From Arthrobacter sp. PvP023 (GTDB lineage: Bacteria > Actinomycetota > Actinomycetes > Actinomycetales > Micrococcaceae), in NCBI RefSeq assembly GCF_017832975.1, contig NZ_JAFIBI010000001.1, positions 3,906,001 through 3,970,000 of the forward strand: a DNA stretch of 64,000 nt. Direction: 5' to 3'. Below, one piece after another: positions 35,283 through 43,958 of the stretch. The stretch's first letter is position 1. Every line of letters starts with the position of its first letter. A program made the position numbers and the translations under genes. The notes beneath the pieces were generated by a model. It did not search any database. It was given only the letters and a program-made list of their open reading frames with translations, and had not been told where the DNA came from.

Positions 35283-38200
35283 AAACCGAAGTCCTGGAAC
35301 TCGTAGACCAGACCGACCGCACCCTGATTGAGCAAGACCTCGACACGAACATTTTCGTCGAAGCGGGCGCGGGCAGCGGCAAGACTCACGAACTTGTGGA
35401 GCGCATCTGCGCAATGGTGGACGCCGGAGTGGAACTGAAGAGCGTCGCCGCCATCACCTTCACGGAGAAAGCGGCGGGTGAGCTGCGGGAACGGGTCCGC
35501 CGGCAGCTGAACGAAGCAAGCCCCACGGAGCTGCGCCGGCGGGCACTGGACCAGCTGGACACTGCTCCCATCGGCACCATCCACTCGTTCGCGGCGCGGA
35601 TCATCAGCGAACACCCGATAGAGGCCGGGGTTCCGCCCCTGATCACAGTGGTGGACGAGCTGAGGTCCCAGATTGCGTTCACACGACGATGGGAAGCGGC
35701 CCGGCAGAAACTCTTCACCGACCCGTCCATCGACGACGCCCTCCGCATCCTCCTCGCCGTCGGCGTTTCCTTGGACCACCTGCAGAACGTGGCGGCTGAT
35801 TTGGACGCGAACTGGGACAGGCTGGAAAGCCACCCTCCCCGGAAGCGCCGGATCCCGGCCGTGGACCTGGGGCCGCTCCTGCGCCAGACGTCCGAGGTCC
35901 TCGCACACGCTGATCACTGCACGGACCCCGCCGACAAGTTGTTTACCGCCTTCGAACAGATCCAGAGCTGGCACGGCCGTCTAGCCGAGGCCGAAACCGG
36001 CGAGCTGGGCTTGGTTCTCGAGCTCCTGCATTCTGTTCCGCAGAAGGGGCTCAGCGGCGGACAAAAGGGCAACTGGTCCATCAACGTCGCCGACGTGAGG
36101 AGCTCGTGCAAAGACCTGGCTGAACAGGCGAAAGCACTGCGCAACAGCTTTGTCCAGCCCGCCGTAGAAACGGTCACTGCCGCCATGGCTGAAGTACTCG
36201 TCGAGGCTGCCCGCGAACGCCAGCACAGCGGCGAACTCGAGTATCACGACCTCCTCATCCATGCCCGGGACCTTCTTGTCGGCGACGACAAACGGGCCGT
36301 CCACGCGGCGCTCCACAATCGCTACCGCTGCATCATGCTTGACGAATTCCAGGACACCGACCCCGTCCAGGCCGAACTGGCCACCCGGATTACAGCCGAA
36401 GACGTCTGCGGACCCGACGGGTGGGAGCATCTAAGCATCCCTCCGGGCCGGCTGTTCACCGTCGGCGATCCCAAGCAGTCGATCTACCGTTTCCGCAGGG
36501 CCGACATCGCCACCTACTTGGGGGCCCAGCGACGCTTCGCCGACGACCAAAATTCGAACATCGCGTCGCTTAAGACCAATTTCCGGTCAACCGGAAGCCT
36601 CCTCGATTGGATCAACGCCACATTCGGTGAGCTCATCACGGCGAGAGGCACCATTCAGCCTCAATACCGCGCGCTGACGCCCGATCCACAGCGCCCGGAA
36701 TGGGACCTCGAGCACGGCCCGGCGGTCGCAGTCATCGGCCGCGCCGGTGCCCAGCCTGGCGAGTCCGGAAAGGTCTCGGCTGACGGCATGCGCCGGCAGG
36801 AGGCAGCCGACGTTGCCGCCGCGATCAGAATCGCGACCGGGACCGCAGGACAGCCAGCCTGGCAAAAGCAAAGCAAGCGGTCCGGCGGTTTCGAGCCTTC
36901 TCCGGTCGAACTGAAGGACATATGCGTACTGATCCCAACCCGCACGTCCCTCGCCGCGCTGGAGGATGCGCTGGACGACGCCGGTATCGAGTACCGGGCG
37001 GAGGCATCGTCCCTTGTCTACTCGACACAGGAGGTCACCGACTTGCTGCTCGCGTTGCGGGCCATCTCAAATACGGCGGACGAAGCTGCTCTTGTGTTAA
37101 CCCTGCGGTCGGCGATGTTTGGCTGCGGCGATGACGAACTGTTCGAGTGGAAGAAGGCGGGCGGCCGGTGGAACCTGTTCTCCTCCGCGCCGGATCGGCT
37201 CAAAGAGTCCACTGTGGCGCATTCCCTTCAGTACCTTGCCACGCTGTGCCGCGACATCGAAGTCCTGACGCCCGCTGAACTCATGGAGCGGTTGGTCAAC
37301 GACCGACGCATGTTGGAGGCGGCAATCGACGCCCCCCGTTACCGGGACGTCTGGCGCAGGCTACGTTTCGTGATCGACCAGGCCAGGGCCTGGACGGAGG
37401 CCACGCATGGCGGCCTGCGCGATTACCTCGTATGGGCCGGGGTGCAGCAGGAGGAAAACTCGCGGGTTAAGGAAGCTGTGGTGCCTGAGACCGATGTCCA
37501 GGCCGTAAGGATCATGACCATCCATGCATCGAAGGGCCTGGAATTCCCCATGGTGATTCTGGCCGGTACCGGGTCCGGCCCCAGCAACCAGAAAGCCGCA
37601 GCCCTTTGGGATCAAAGCGCACAACTGCAAGTGCACTTCATTGGCGACATCCGGTCGGCTGGATATGGCACCGCTGAGGAAGTGGAGAAGCAGTTCGACG
37701 ACGCCGAGCGTCGCCGCCTGCTCTACGTTGCCTGCACGCGCGCGGAAAGCCATCTTGTGGTCTCCCACTACGTGAACGCCAAGAACAGCCTCGGCCAGCT
37801 CCTCAAGGATGCAGCCGAGGGAGCTTCAGCACCGGATCTGAAAATTCCGGAGGACATGCCGGGACAGGCCAGAACGCCCCATGAGGTCCGGCCAGTAGAA
37901 GAGTTCGATGTTTGGCAGCAGGATCGCGAGGCCTGGCAGAAGTCCTCAGCGAAAGCCTCCTCGACTTCGGTCACCGCGACTGCAAAGGGCACGGAGAGCG
38001 ACATGGCAGGCCTGGACACGGAAGGCGCTGCTCGGTTTGTGAGCCTGGAAGAGGCCGGAAAGGTACCGTCTTTCGCTGAGCCCGGCGCGGAGCATGGCAC
38101 GGACTTCGGTACTGCACTGCACCGACTGCTCGAACTGAGCGACCTCAAGGAGACTGAAAACTTCGATGCGCTGGCCGGGAGGATCGCCAGCGCAGCCGGC

Positions 38201-38575
38201 CTCGAAGACCCCGCCGGCCTCACGGAACGGGCCCGCTCCGCGCTGAGGAGCGCGCCGGTTCAGCGTGCGGCGGAGAGGGAGCACTGGCTGGAGCTGCCTG
38301 TTGTCACGTCCGTCGACGGCATGACGTTGGAGGGCATCATCGACCTGATGTACCGCGAGGACAATGGGGCGTTGGTCATCGCCGACTTCAAGACGGACAT
38401 CAGCGTCACGCAGGAGAGGCTCATGTCTTATTGGCGCCAGCTATCCACCTATGCCCGCATGGTGGAGCGCATTACGGGACAGACAGTGAGCGAGCTGGTG
38501 TTGATTTTCTGCCGGGCAGGAGAAGCCGAGGTCGTGCGACAGTCTCGGCAGAGTAAAGCCGGCGACGACTTATAG
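35279..38575 (+). CDS. AddA/RecB-like UvrD-family helicase with nuclease domain
   Basis: A 1098-residue superfamily 1A helicase. Walker A G-A-G-S-G-K-T is at residues ~30-36, Walker B L-D-E-F-Q-D-T-D near 352, motif III G-D-P-K-Q-S-I-Y-R-F near 395, motif V H-A-S-K-G-L-E-F near 745 and motif VI Y-V-A-C-T-R-A near 822. The C-terminal ~150 residues hold an AddA-type nuclease: L-E-G-I-I-D-L-M followed by V-I-A-D-F-K-T-D. It overlaps the AddB-like gene by four bases. Together they would unwind and degrade linear DNA ends; the family functions in repair and phage defence. It is the last gene of the operon; the next gene is convergent and starts 15 bases later. Confidence 0.88.
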   Translation: MKTEVLELVDQTDRTLIEQDLDTNIFVEAGAGSGKTHELVERICAMVDAGVELKSVAAITFTEKAAGELRERVRRQLNEASPTELRRRALDQLDTAPIGTIHSFAARIISEHPIEAGVPPLITVVDELRSQIAFTRRWEAARQKLFTDPSIDDALRILLAVGVSLDHLQNVAADLDANWDRLESHPPRKRRIPAVDLGPLLRQTSEVLAHADHCTDPADKLFTAFEQIQSWHGRLAEAETGELGLVLELLHSVPQKGLSGGQKGNWSINVADVRSSCKDLAEQAKALRNSFVQPAVETVTAAMAEVLVEAARERQHSGELEYHDLLIHARDLLVGDDKRAVHAALHNRYRCIMLDEFQDTDPVQAELATRITAEDVCGPDGWEHLSIPPGRLFTVGDPKQSIYRFRRADIATYLGAQRRFADDQNSNIASLKTNFRSTGSLLDWINATFGELITARGTIQPQYRALTPDPQRPEWDLEHGPAVAVIGRAGAQPGESGKVSADGMRRQEAADVAAAIRIATGTAGQPAWQKQSKRSGGFEPSPVELKDICVLIPTRTSLAALEDALDDAGIEYRAEASSLVYSTQEVTDLLLALRAISNTADEAALVLTLRSAMFGCGDDELFEWKKAGGRWNLFSSAPDRLKESTVAHSLQYLATLCRDIEVLTPAELMERLVNDRRMLEAAIDAPRYRDVWRRLRFVIDQARAWTEATHGGLRDYLVWAGVQQEENSRVKEAVVPETDVQAVRIMTIHASKGLEFPMVILAGTGSGPSNQKAAALWDQSAQLQVHFIGDIRSAGYGTAEEVEKQFDDAERRRLLYVACTRAESHLVVSHYVNAKNSLGQLLKDAAEGASAPDLKIPEDMPGQARTPHEVRPVEEFDVWQQDREAWQKSSAKASSTSVTATAKGTESDMAGLDTEGAARFVSLEEAGKVPSFAEPGAEHGTDFGTALHRLLELSDLKETENFDALAGRIASAAGLEDPAGLTERARSALRSAPVQRAAEREHWLELPVVTSVDGMTLEGIIDLMYREDNGALVIADFKTDISVTQERLMSYWRQLSTYARMVERITGQTVSELVLIFCRAGEAEVVRQSRQSKAGDDL

Positions 38576-38590
38576 ATTGCCGGGTGCCGT

Positions 38591-38842
38591 CTACCACCAG
38601 CGGTGCCGGCACTCGGCACTCTGGCAAGCCCACTTCGGCAAGCCCCACTCAACGCGGCCGGTTGCGGGATAGATACGCTGTTCATGCATCATGACGCAAC
38701 CAGCAAATTCCGCCTTTGGGTTTTGCTCGACTGTGTCACGCATGACCATGCCATAGATGATGCGCCAGGATTCGTGCCCGCACACAGGGCATTGGCGAAC
38801 GGCTGCCGTGCGCTTCTTGGCGGACTTCGCTTCATGGGTCAT
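38591..38842 (-). CDS. Small zinc-ribbon protein
   Basis: An 83-residue protein with a treble-clef/zinc-ribbon pattern: C-P-V-C-G near residue 16 and a second pair C-Q-S-A-E-C near the C-terminus. ATG 38842 is preferred to the 137-codon frame starting at 39004, because it matches the short-protein type and avoids the AT-rich inverted repeat upstream. The role is unknown; proteins of this type bind nucleic acid or other proteins. It converges on the AddA-like gene. Confidence 0.55.
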   Translation of the reverse strand: MTHEAKSAKKRTAAVRQCPVCGHESWRIIYGMVMRDTVEQNPKAEFAGCVMMHEQRIYPATGRVEWGLPKWACQSAECRHRWW

Positions 38843-38878
38843 GGCAGAAATGTATCTTCCAACACCGACATCTAGCGC

Positions 38879-38917
38879 AGTTACAAAAATTGCTATCCGT
38901 AAGAAATTTTTGTAACT
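38879..38917. repeat. AT-rich inverted repeat upstream of the zinc-ribbon gene
   Basis: Perfect 13-bp arms AGTTACAAAAATT (38879-38891) and AATTTTTGTAACT (38905-38917) with a 13-base loop. It lies 36 bases upstream of the ATG at 38842 (- strand). Strongly AT-rich in a GC-rich region, it could be a repressor binding site; it lacks the GC stem of a terminator. Confidence 0.45.
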
Positions 38918-39068
38918 TTCCCGAGTGCGCAAGACCATGTAGCCAGGACCGTCAAATGAGCTCGATGTTAATTCAGCGCCTTGTCGCGGACAGCGCACCC
39001 ACATGAGGCGCTTAATCAGCCAGTCACGGTCCCTGGCAAATACTCCTGTATGAATTTCTGTATTTGTA

Positions 39069-39097
39069 TTGACAGAGTGTATCGATGGGCGTATTTT
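39069..39097 (+). promoter_or_regulatory. Sigma-A-type promoter for a leaderless gene
   Basis: Perfect -35 box TTGACA (39069-39074), 17-base spacer, and -10 box TATTTT (39092-39097; four of six consensus positions). The ATG at 39104 lies seven bases after the -10 box, where transcription should start, and no Shine-Dalgarno exists, so a leaderless mRNA is predicted. Confidence 0.65.
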
Positions 39098-39103
39098 TCA
39101 TAC

Positions 39104-39625
39104 ATGAACGACGCCACAGTCCCATTCAACCTTGATGTCACCCTTGGTCAAGCAAGCTTTTCTGCGAGCGGATCGAGCGAAGACGTCCTCAATGCATTTG
39201 CAGATTTTCAGGAGCTCATCGCAAGTCCGCCGCTGCAAAACATAGGCAGCTCGAGCGATGGGGCGAGTCGTGCAAGCGATGACGAGCTCTTACCGATCGT
39301 TCCTCCTCTCCAAGGCGGTGATGCAGAGGATGAAAGGGTTCCGCTCCGAGTCTTCCTCGACGCCAAGGTGCTTCCGCGTGGCAACTCAGTTATCGCACTC
39401 GGTATCGCAACGTGGGCCAAGCGATATGACAACACGTATGAGGTCGACGCGGAAACGATGAAGCAGCTGTGGAGAATATCAGGCAAGAAGATCCCGACGA
39501 ACATTCCCCGGGATCTGAACACGGCGGCTTCTGAAGGCTGGCTGGAGCGGCGCGGCAAGGGGTCGTTCAGTGTCACATCCTACGGAGAGAAACACTTCGA
39601 TAATTTTGATTCTACGACCAGGTGA
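39104..39625 (+). CDS. Hypothetical protein with possible C-terminal winged helix
   Basis: A 173-residue protein I do not recognise. The start is the ATG at 39104, directly after a sigma-A-type promoter, so the transcript is probably leaderless. The N-terminal third is beta-rich (F-N-L-D-V-T-L-G-Q-A-S-F), the middle is a polar linker, and the C-terminal ~80 residues look like a winged helix (V-D-A-E-T-M-K-Q-L-W-R-I-S-G-K-K-I-P, with S-F-S-V-T-S-Y-G as the wing). A DNA-binding or adaptor role is possible. It stands alone between the AddAB-like operon and the nitrilase cluster. Confidence 0.6.
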   Translation: MNDATVPFNLDVTLGQASFSASGSSEDVLNAFADFQELIASPPLQNIGSSSDGASRASDDELLPIVPPLQGGDAEDERVPLRVFLDAKVLPRGNSVIALGIATWAKRYDNTYEVDAETMKQLWRISGKKIPTNIPRDLNTAASEGWLERRGKGSFSVTSYGEKHFDNFDSTTR

Positions 39626-39733
39626 GCCGCGGAGACCGCCACAACAAATCGACTGAAGATCAACCGCGCCCGGTGTAAGCTCCGCCTTTTCGTTTCGGAA
39701 TGCGCATTGCTCGCCACAGAGTATCCGGGTTTC

Positions 39734-40513
39734 TCAAAGCCGCCGCTGCCGGAACATCGGGAACAGCTCCCGTACCCTGGCCACCGTCTCTAGCGAGACG
39801 TCCACTGCCCGCGCCCCAGGCTCCAGTCCAAGATCGGCTTCCACAACCCCCATGGGATCAATCAGGACGCTCCTCCCCACCGAGACCGGCGGCGTCTGGC
39901 AAACCCCTGCCACGTACACGCTGTTCTCGATGGCGCGTGCCGCATTGAGCGCCAGCCACTGCTCGGTCTTGTGGGTGCCCGGCACCCAGGACGAGCAGAC
40001 CAGCAGGACCTGGGCGCCGGCGTCGGCCAGTGACCTGGCCAGCTCCGGGAACCGCAGGTCGTAGCAGGTCATCAGGCCGAAGCGCGCTCCCCCGTGCTCG
40101 AACACCACCGGGCTGGTGGTCGGTCCCGGTTTGATGAACGTCGATTCCCCGAAGCCCTGCGCGTCGAACAGGTGGATCTTCCGGTAGACAGCCAGCCGAC
40201 CCCCGTCCGGCCCGAAAGCCACCAGGGTGTTGTAGGCCTTGCCCGGCTCGTCCGAGGTTTCCACCACGCCCGCCACCAGCGCGATGCGGTGGCGGCGGGC
40301 GATGGCGGCGAGTTCCTGGCAGACGGGACCGTCCAGCGGCTCGGCGATCTCCGGAAATGTCGCGTCCACCTTTTTCTTCTCGTAGGTGGCGTATTCCGGG
40401 AAGGCGATCAGCGTGGCGCCGTCGAGCGCTGCTTCGGCGGTGAACCGGTCGATCGCGGCGAGGTTGGCCTGGGTGTCGGTGCCCGACTCCAGCTGCCCGA
40501 GCGCTATCCTCAC
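39734..40513 (-). CDS. Carbon-nitrogen hydrolase (nitrilase superfamily), second copy in operon
   Basis: A 259-residue amidase of the nitrilase superfamily. Catalytic triad: E in F-P-E-Y near residue 40, K in Y-R-K-I-H-L near 110, C in T-C-Y-D-L-R-F-P-E near 149. Length and motifs fit omega-amidase/Nit1-like enzymes that hydrolyse C-N bonds of amides. It lies downstream of a permease and a related hydrolase on the same strand, so the operon may import and hydrolyse one amide or nitrile-like substrate. Probably controlled by the divergent GntR regulator. Substrate unknown. Confidence 0.88.
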   Translation of the reverse strand: MRIALGQLESGTDTQANLAAIDRFTAEAALDGATLIAFPEYATYEKKKVDATFPEIAEPLDGPVCQELAAIARRHRIALVAGVVETSDEPGKAYNTLVAFGPDGGRLAVYRKIHLFDAQGFGESTFIKPGPTTSPVVFEHGGARFGLMTCYDLRFPELARSLADAGAQVLLVCSSWVPGTHKTEQWLALNAARAIENSVYVAGVCQTPPVSVGRSVLIDPMGVVEADLGLEPGARAVDVSLETVARVRELFPMFRQRRL

Positions 40514-40577
40514 GGCTGTTCCTTCCCTTCTGTCAACCAGCTCAGCTCAGGCGGCGGCCCGAACTCAGGCGCCCAGC

Positions 40578-41927
40578 TCAGGCGGCCGCCTCAACCGTCG
40601 CCTTCTCCGTGGCCGTCATTTCCGGCGGCGCCGCCTTGAAACCACGGGTGATCAGAGCCAAGACCACCACACCCAGCACCAGCCAGGACAGTCCCAGCGT
40701 AATCGCGTTGCTGTCCAGCTGGGAGAGCAGGTAGGCGCAGATGACGGCTCCCACCACCGGGACCACCACGTAGGACACGGGGTTCAGCTGGTGCCCCGCA
40801 CGGCGCTGGCGCACGTAGTGGAACACCACCGAGGCATTCACCAGTGTGAAGGCGGTGAAGGCGCCGAAGTTGATGAACGAGGTGGAGGTGGCCACGTCCA
40901 GGAAAATCGCTATCAGGCCCACGAAGCCGGTGACGATCAGGTTCACCACGGGGGTGTGGAACTTCGCGCTGAGCCGGCCGAAGACCGCCTTGGGGAGGAC
41001 GGAATCCCGGCCCATCGCGTAAAGCAGGCGGGAGGCGCTGGCCTGTGCTGCGAGGCCGGACGCGAACTGCGCCACCACTAGGCCGGCGAGGAATACGGCG
41101 CCGAACAGCTGCCCTCCGATCTGCAGGGCGATGGAGCTGGCTGCTGAGGCGGAGTCCTCGAACACCCCGCCCGGGTGGACCAGTTGCGTCACGTAGGACA
41201 CGGTCACGAAGATGCCGCCGCCGATCAGTGCGATGAGCATGATGGCGCGGGGCATGTTCTTGCGCGGTTCGATGGTTTCCTCGGTGAGGGTGGTGACGGC
41301 GTCGAACCCAAGGAAGGAGTAGGCGGCGATTGCGGCACCGGCGGAGATGGTGGCAAAGCTGGAGGTGTCGTTGAAGAACGGCTGCGTGCTGGCCAGCCCG
41401 CCGGCGCCCTGCGTGGACACCACGTTGCCGATGGACAGCGCCACAAAGAACACGATCACCAGCAACTGGAAGGCCATCAGCACGTAGTTGGCTTTGTCCG
41501 CCACCTTGATGCCCAGGATGTTCAGCAGCGTGGTGATGAGGATGAAGCCCACGATCCAGACCCCGATGGGGATGCCGGGGAACTGCGCGGTCAGGTACGA
41601 GCCGCCGATGAGCCAGATGACCATGGGCAGGAAGAGGTAGTCCAGCAGGATGGCCCAGCCCACCAGGAACCCCACCCTGGGATCGATGGAGCGGCGGACG
41701 TAGGTGTAGGCGGAACCGGCCACGGGATAAGCGATGGCCATCCGGCCGTAGCTATGGGCCGTGAACAGCATGGCGACGAGCGCGACCAGGTAGGCGGACG
41801 GCGATGCCCCGCCGGTGGTTTCGGCGATGATGCCGAAGATTCCCAGGACGATCAGCGGGGTCAGGTACGCCAGGCCGAACAGGACCAGGCTGGGCAGTTT
41901 CAGCGTGCGGGTGAGCGTTGTTGTCAC
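40578..41927 (-). CDS. APC superfamily amino acid/amine permease
   Basis: A 449-residue membrane protein with about 12 transmembrane helices and APC-superfamily hallmarks: the first helix has V-L-F-G-L-A-Y-L-T-P-L and helix 3 ends with the V-A-G-S-A-Y-T-Y motif that contacts substrate in this family. It is flanked by two carbon-nitrogen hydrolases and separated from them by 9 and 64 bases, so it likely imports the substrate they hydrolyse. Family members transport amino acids, polyamines or related amines by proton coupling; the actual substrate cannot be read. Confidence 0.88.
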   Translation of the reverse strand: MTTTLTRTLKLPSLVLFGLAYLTPLIVLGIFGIIAETTGGASPSAYLVALVAMLFTAHSYGRMAIAYPVAGSAYTYVRRSIDPRVGFLVGWAILLDYLFLPMVIWLIGGSYLTAQFPGIPIGVWIVGFILITTLLNILGIKVADKANYVLMAFQLLVIVFFVALSIGNVVSTQGAGGLASTQPFFNDTSSFATISAGAAIAAYSFLGFDAVTTLTEETIEPRKNMPRAIMLIALIGGGIFVTVSYVTQLVHPGGVFEDSASAASSIALQIGGQLFGAVFLAGLVVAQFASGLAAQASASRLLYAMGRDSVLPKAVFGRLSAKFHTPVVNLIVTGFVGLIAIFLDVATSTSFINFGAFTAFTLVNASVVFHYVRQRRAGHQLNPVSYVVVPVVGAVICAYLLSQLDSNAITLGLSWLVLGVVVLALITRGFKAAPPEMTATEKATVEAAA

Positions 41928-41936
41928 GGTGTTTCC

Positions 41937-42815
41937 TTAGGCGTTGAAGGACTGGGGAGCCCAGGTGGCCGGGCTGATACGGCCCTGGTACACGGGCAGT
42001 TCGACGGCATCTTCGCCGTCGCGGAACTGGGACCAGGGGCGGTTGAGATTTTCGGTGCCGTGCGTTCTGACGCGCTCGACGGCGGCAAGGTCCAGTTCCG
42101 CCGTGAGCAGCACCGGTGCGTCGTCGGGGGCCTCGGCGAGGGTGTTGCCCTCGGGGTCCACGATGATGCTCAGGCCCTTGCCGGTGGGTCCGGCGCAGTT
42201 GACGCTGACCACGAAGACCTGGTTCACGATGGCGTTGGCCTTGGCGAGCACCAACTCCTGCCGGCGGTCCGGCGTCGTGGTTTTGACGACGTTGAGGATG
42301 ACTTCGGCGCCCATCCAGGCGAGCTGGCGGGATACCTCCGGGAACCACGCGTCGTAGCAGATGTTCAGGCCCACCCTGCCGATGCCGGCCAGATCCACGG
42401 TGGTGAACCGGTCGCCGGGGTCGTAGGGCTCGAACGGGCGCCAGGGGAAGACCTTCCGGTAGTAGCCGGCGAGCTCTCCTTCCGGGGACAGGACCAGCTG
42501 GGTGTTGAACAGCTGGCCTTCGGGACCGCGCTCGCACACGCTGCCCGGGACCAGCCAGATGTTGAGGTCTTTAGCGAGTTGTTTCAGCTCTTTGACCCTT
42601 GGGCCGTCCAACGGTTCGGCGGAGGCCTGGAGCATTTCGGTGCGCTGCTGGTCCGGCTCCGTGTCCGCGAACAGGTGCAGCTCGGGGAAGACGATGAGCT
42701 TGCTGTGCGGCTGGACGGCGAGGGCGGCTTTGACCTCGTCGGCAAACGCCGAGACGGGTTCACCGATGAGCCGGGGCCGGGCCTGGGCTGCGATGAGGGG
42801 AAGAGTGCGTTGCAT
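41937..42815 (-). CDS. Carbon-nitrogen hydrolase (nitrilase superfamily), first gene in operon
   Basis: A 292-residue nitrilase-superfamily amidase. Catalytic Glu in V-F-P-E-L near residue 47, Lys in Y-R-K-V-F-P near 130, Cys in I-C-Y-D-A-W-F-P-E near 168. ATG 42815 has GGAG about six bases upstream and is preferred to GTG 42827. It is the promoter-proximal gene of the hydrolase-permease-hydrolase operon and is divergent from the GntR gene, with a perfect 21-bp palindrome at 42851-42871 between. The two hydrolases are clearly different proteins, not a recent duplication, so they may act on consecutive intermediates. Confidence 0.88.
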   Translation of the reverse strand: MQRTLPLIAAQARPRLIGEPVSAFADEVKAALAVQPHSKLIVFPELHLFADTEPDQQRTEMLQASAEPLDGPRVKELKQLAKDLNIWLVPGSVCERGPEGQLFNTQLVLSPEGELAGYYRKVFPWRPFEPYDPGDRFTTVDLAGIGRVGLNICYDAWFPEVSRQLAWMGAEVILNVVKTTTPDRRQELVLAKANAIVNQVFVVSVNCAGPTGKGLSIIVDPEGNTLAEAPDDAPVLLTAELDLAAVERVRTHGTENLNRPWSQFRDGEDAVELPVYQGRISPATWAPQSFNA

Positions 42816-42850
42816 GATTGTCTCCACGTTGGGGGTGTGATCTGAGTTAT

Positions 42851-42871
42851 ATTAGATCAAAATGATCTAAT
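42851..42871. promoter_or_regulatory. Perfect palindromic operator between GntR gene and nitrilase operon
   Basis: Arms ATTAGATCA (42851-42859) and TGATCTAAT (42863-42871) with spacer AAA: all nine positions pair. It lies between the divergent nitrilase operon and the GntR gene, so a single site could control both promoters. Confidence 0.7.
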
Positions 42872-42888
42872 TATGGGAAGGGGCAGGT

Positions 42889-43659
42889 TTGGGTCGTAAA
42901 GTAGCGGATATGACCCGACAGTTGGAGGACACCGCCGACTCCTCACCCATCGGCGCCGGCAGACTGGCCGGCATCGACCGGCGCAGCGCCATCGATGCCG
43001 TCCGGCTACGGATCGGCATGGCGATTTCGCTGGGTTTACTGAAACCCGGCGAGCGCCTGCCCGACCAGGAGGATGTGGCCCTGGGCCTGTCGGTCAGCCC
43101 GATCACGGCCCGCCGCGCGCTGGCGAGCCTGGCGGAGCAGGGCGTGGTGGTCCGCCGCCGGGGGCGGGCCGGCGGAACGTTCGTGGCGGAGGAGCCGCCG
43201 CAGAGCGTGCTGGCCGAGCTCTCAGCGTCACCGGCCGAGTCGCAGGCTGTGAACCGGCTGGTGGACCGGAGACTGTTGTTCGAATGCGCGGTGACGCACT
43301 ACGCGACGCTCAACGCCACGGCCGAGCAGCTGGATGAGCTCGACCGGCTGACCCGGGAGATGGCCGAGTCCTCGGACTGGTCCGACTATCACCAGGCAGA
43401 CGATCAGTTCCATCAGCTGGTGGGCACGTCATCAGGGCTGGGGACCGCCGTCGCGGCTTACCACGAGACGCTGGCGGAGCTCTACGCCTACTTCATTCCT
43501 TACCCGATCGAGCTGCTGCACAAATCGAACTGCGACCACGTGGCGCTGGTGGCAGCGCTGCGCGCCGGCGACGTCGAGGAAGCCGTTGAGGTCTCGCGGA
43601 AACACGTGGACGTGCTGCACCGGACGATGTTTATGGGGCTGACGCGGGGCGGGGTCTAA
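42889..43659 (+). CDS. GntR/FadR-family transcriptional regulator with FCD domain
   Basis: A 256-residue regulator. The N-terminal winged helix (residues ~30-105) holds L-K-P-G-E-R-L-P-D-Q-E-D-V-A and S-P-I-T-A-R-R-A-L-A, the GntR recognition helix; the helical C-terminal domain (~115-245) is of the FCD type, with D and H residues (H-Q-A-D-D-Q-F-H; C-D-H) placed as in the metal-dependent effector pocket. TTG 42889 follows GGAAGGGG at a good distance; ATG 42910 is an alternative. It probably represses the divergent nitrilase-permease operon through the 21-bp palindrome at 42851-42871 and is released by a pathway acid. Confidence 0.88.
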   Translation: MGRKVADMTRQLEDTADSSPIGAGRLAGIDRRSAIDAVRLRIGMAISLGLLKPGERLPDQEDVALGLSVSPITARRALASLAEQGVVVRRRGRAGGTFVAEEPPQSVLAELSASPAESQAVNRLVDRRLLFECAVTHYATLNATAEQLDELDRLTREMAESSDWSDYHQADDQFHQLVGTSSGLGTAVAAYHETLAELYAYFIPYPIELLHKSNCDHVALVAALRAGDVEEAVEVSRKHVDVLHRTMFMGLTRGGV

Positions 43660-43958
43660 GCTACTGACTGACGTGCCACCACCGGCGCAGCTGTGTCTAT
43701 CGAAATCGTTGGGGAGCCCGGATCAACATGGTTACAGAAGGCACTTAAGGCTGCGCCGTTCTACTTGAGGCGATCATCCGCCCGATGTCTCTGCTCCCGG
43801 ATATTAGTGCACGGTGCACGTACCCGGCAGTCTTAATATCGTCCAAACGCAACACATAAGCGTCATCGATCCGCCACTGGCCGCTGGTCAATCTCTCTGG
43901 TGCGTCTTCGTTAGCATTGTCCTAGGACCGAAGGGCGGTCAGGGGATGGGGCAAGAGC
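43660..43958. other. Intergenic region with a possible small - strand gene
   Basis: Almost 300 bases between the GntR gene and the next + strand gene. A possible - strand frame of 48 codons runs from TTG 43891 to a stop at 43745 (T-S-G-Q-W-R-I-D-D-A-Y-V-L-R-L-D-D-I near its start), preceded by GAGAGA; it could be a small protein or the remnant of one. No strong promoter or terminator was seen. Confidence 0.25.
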
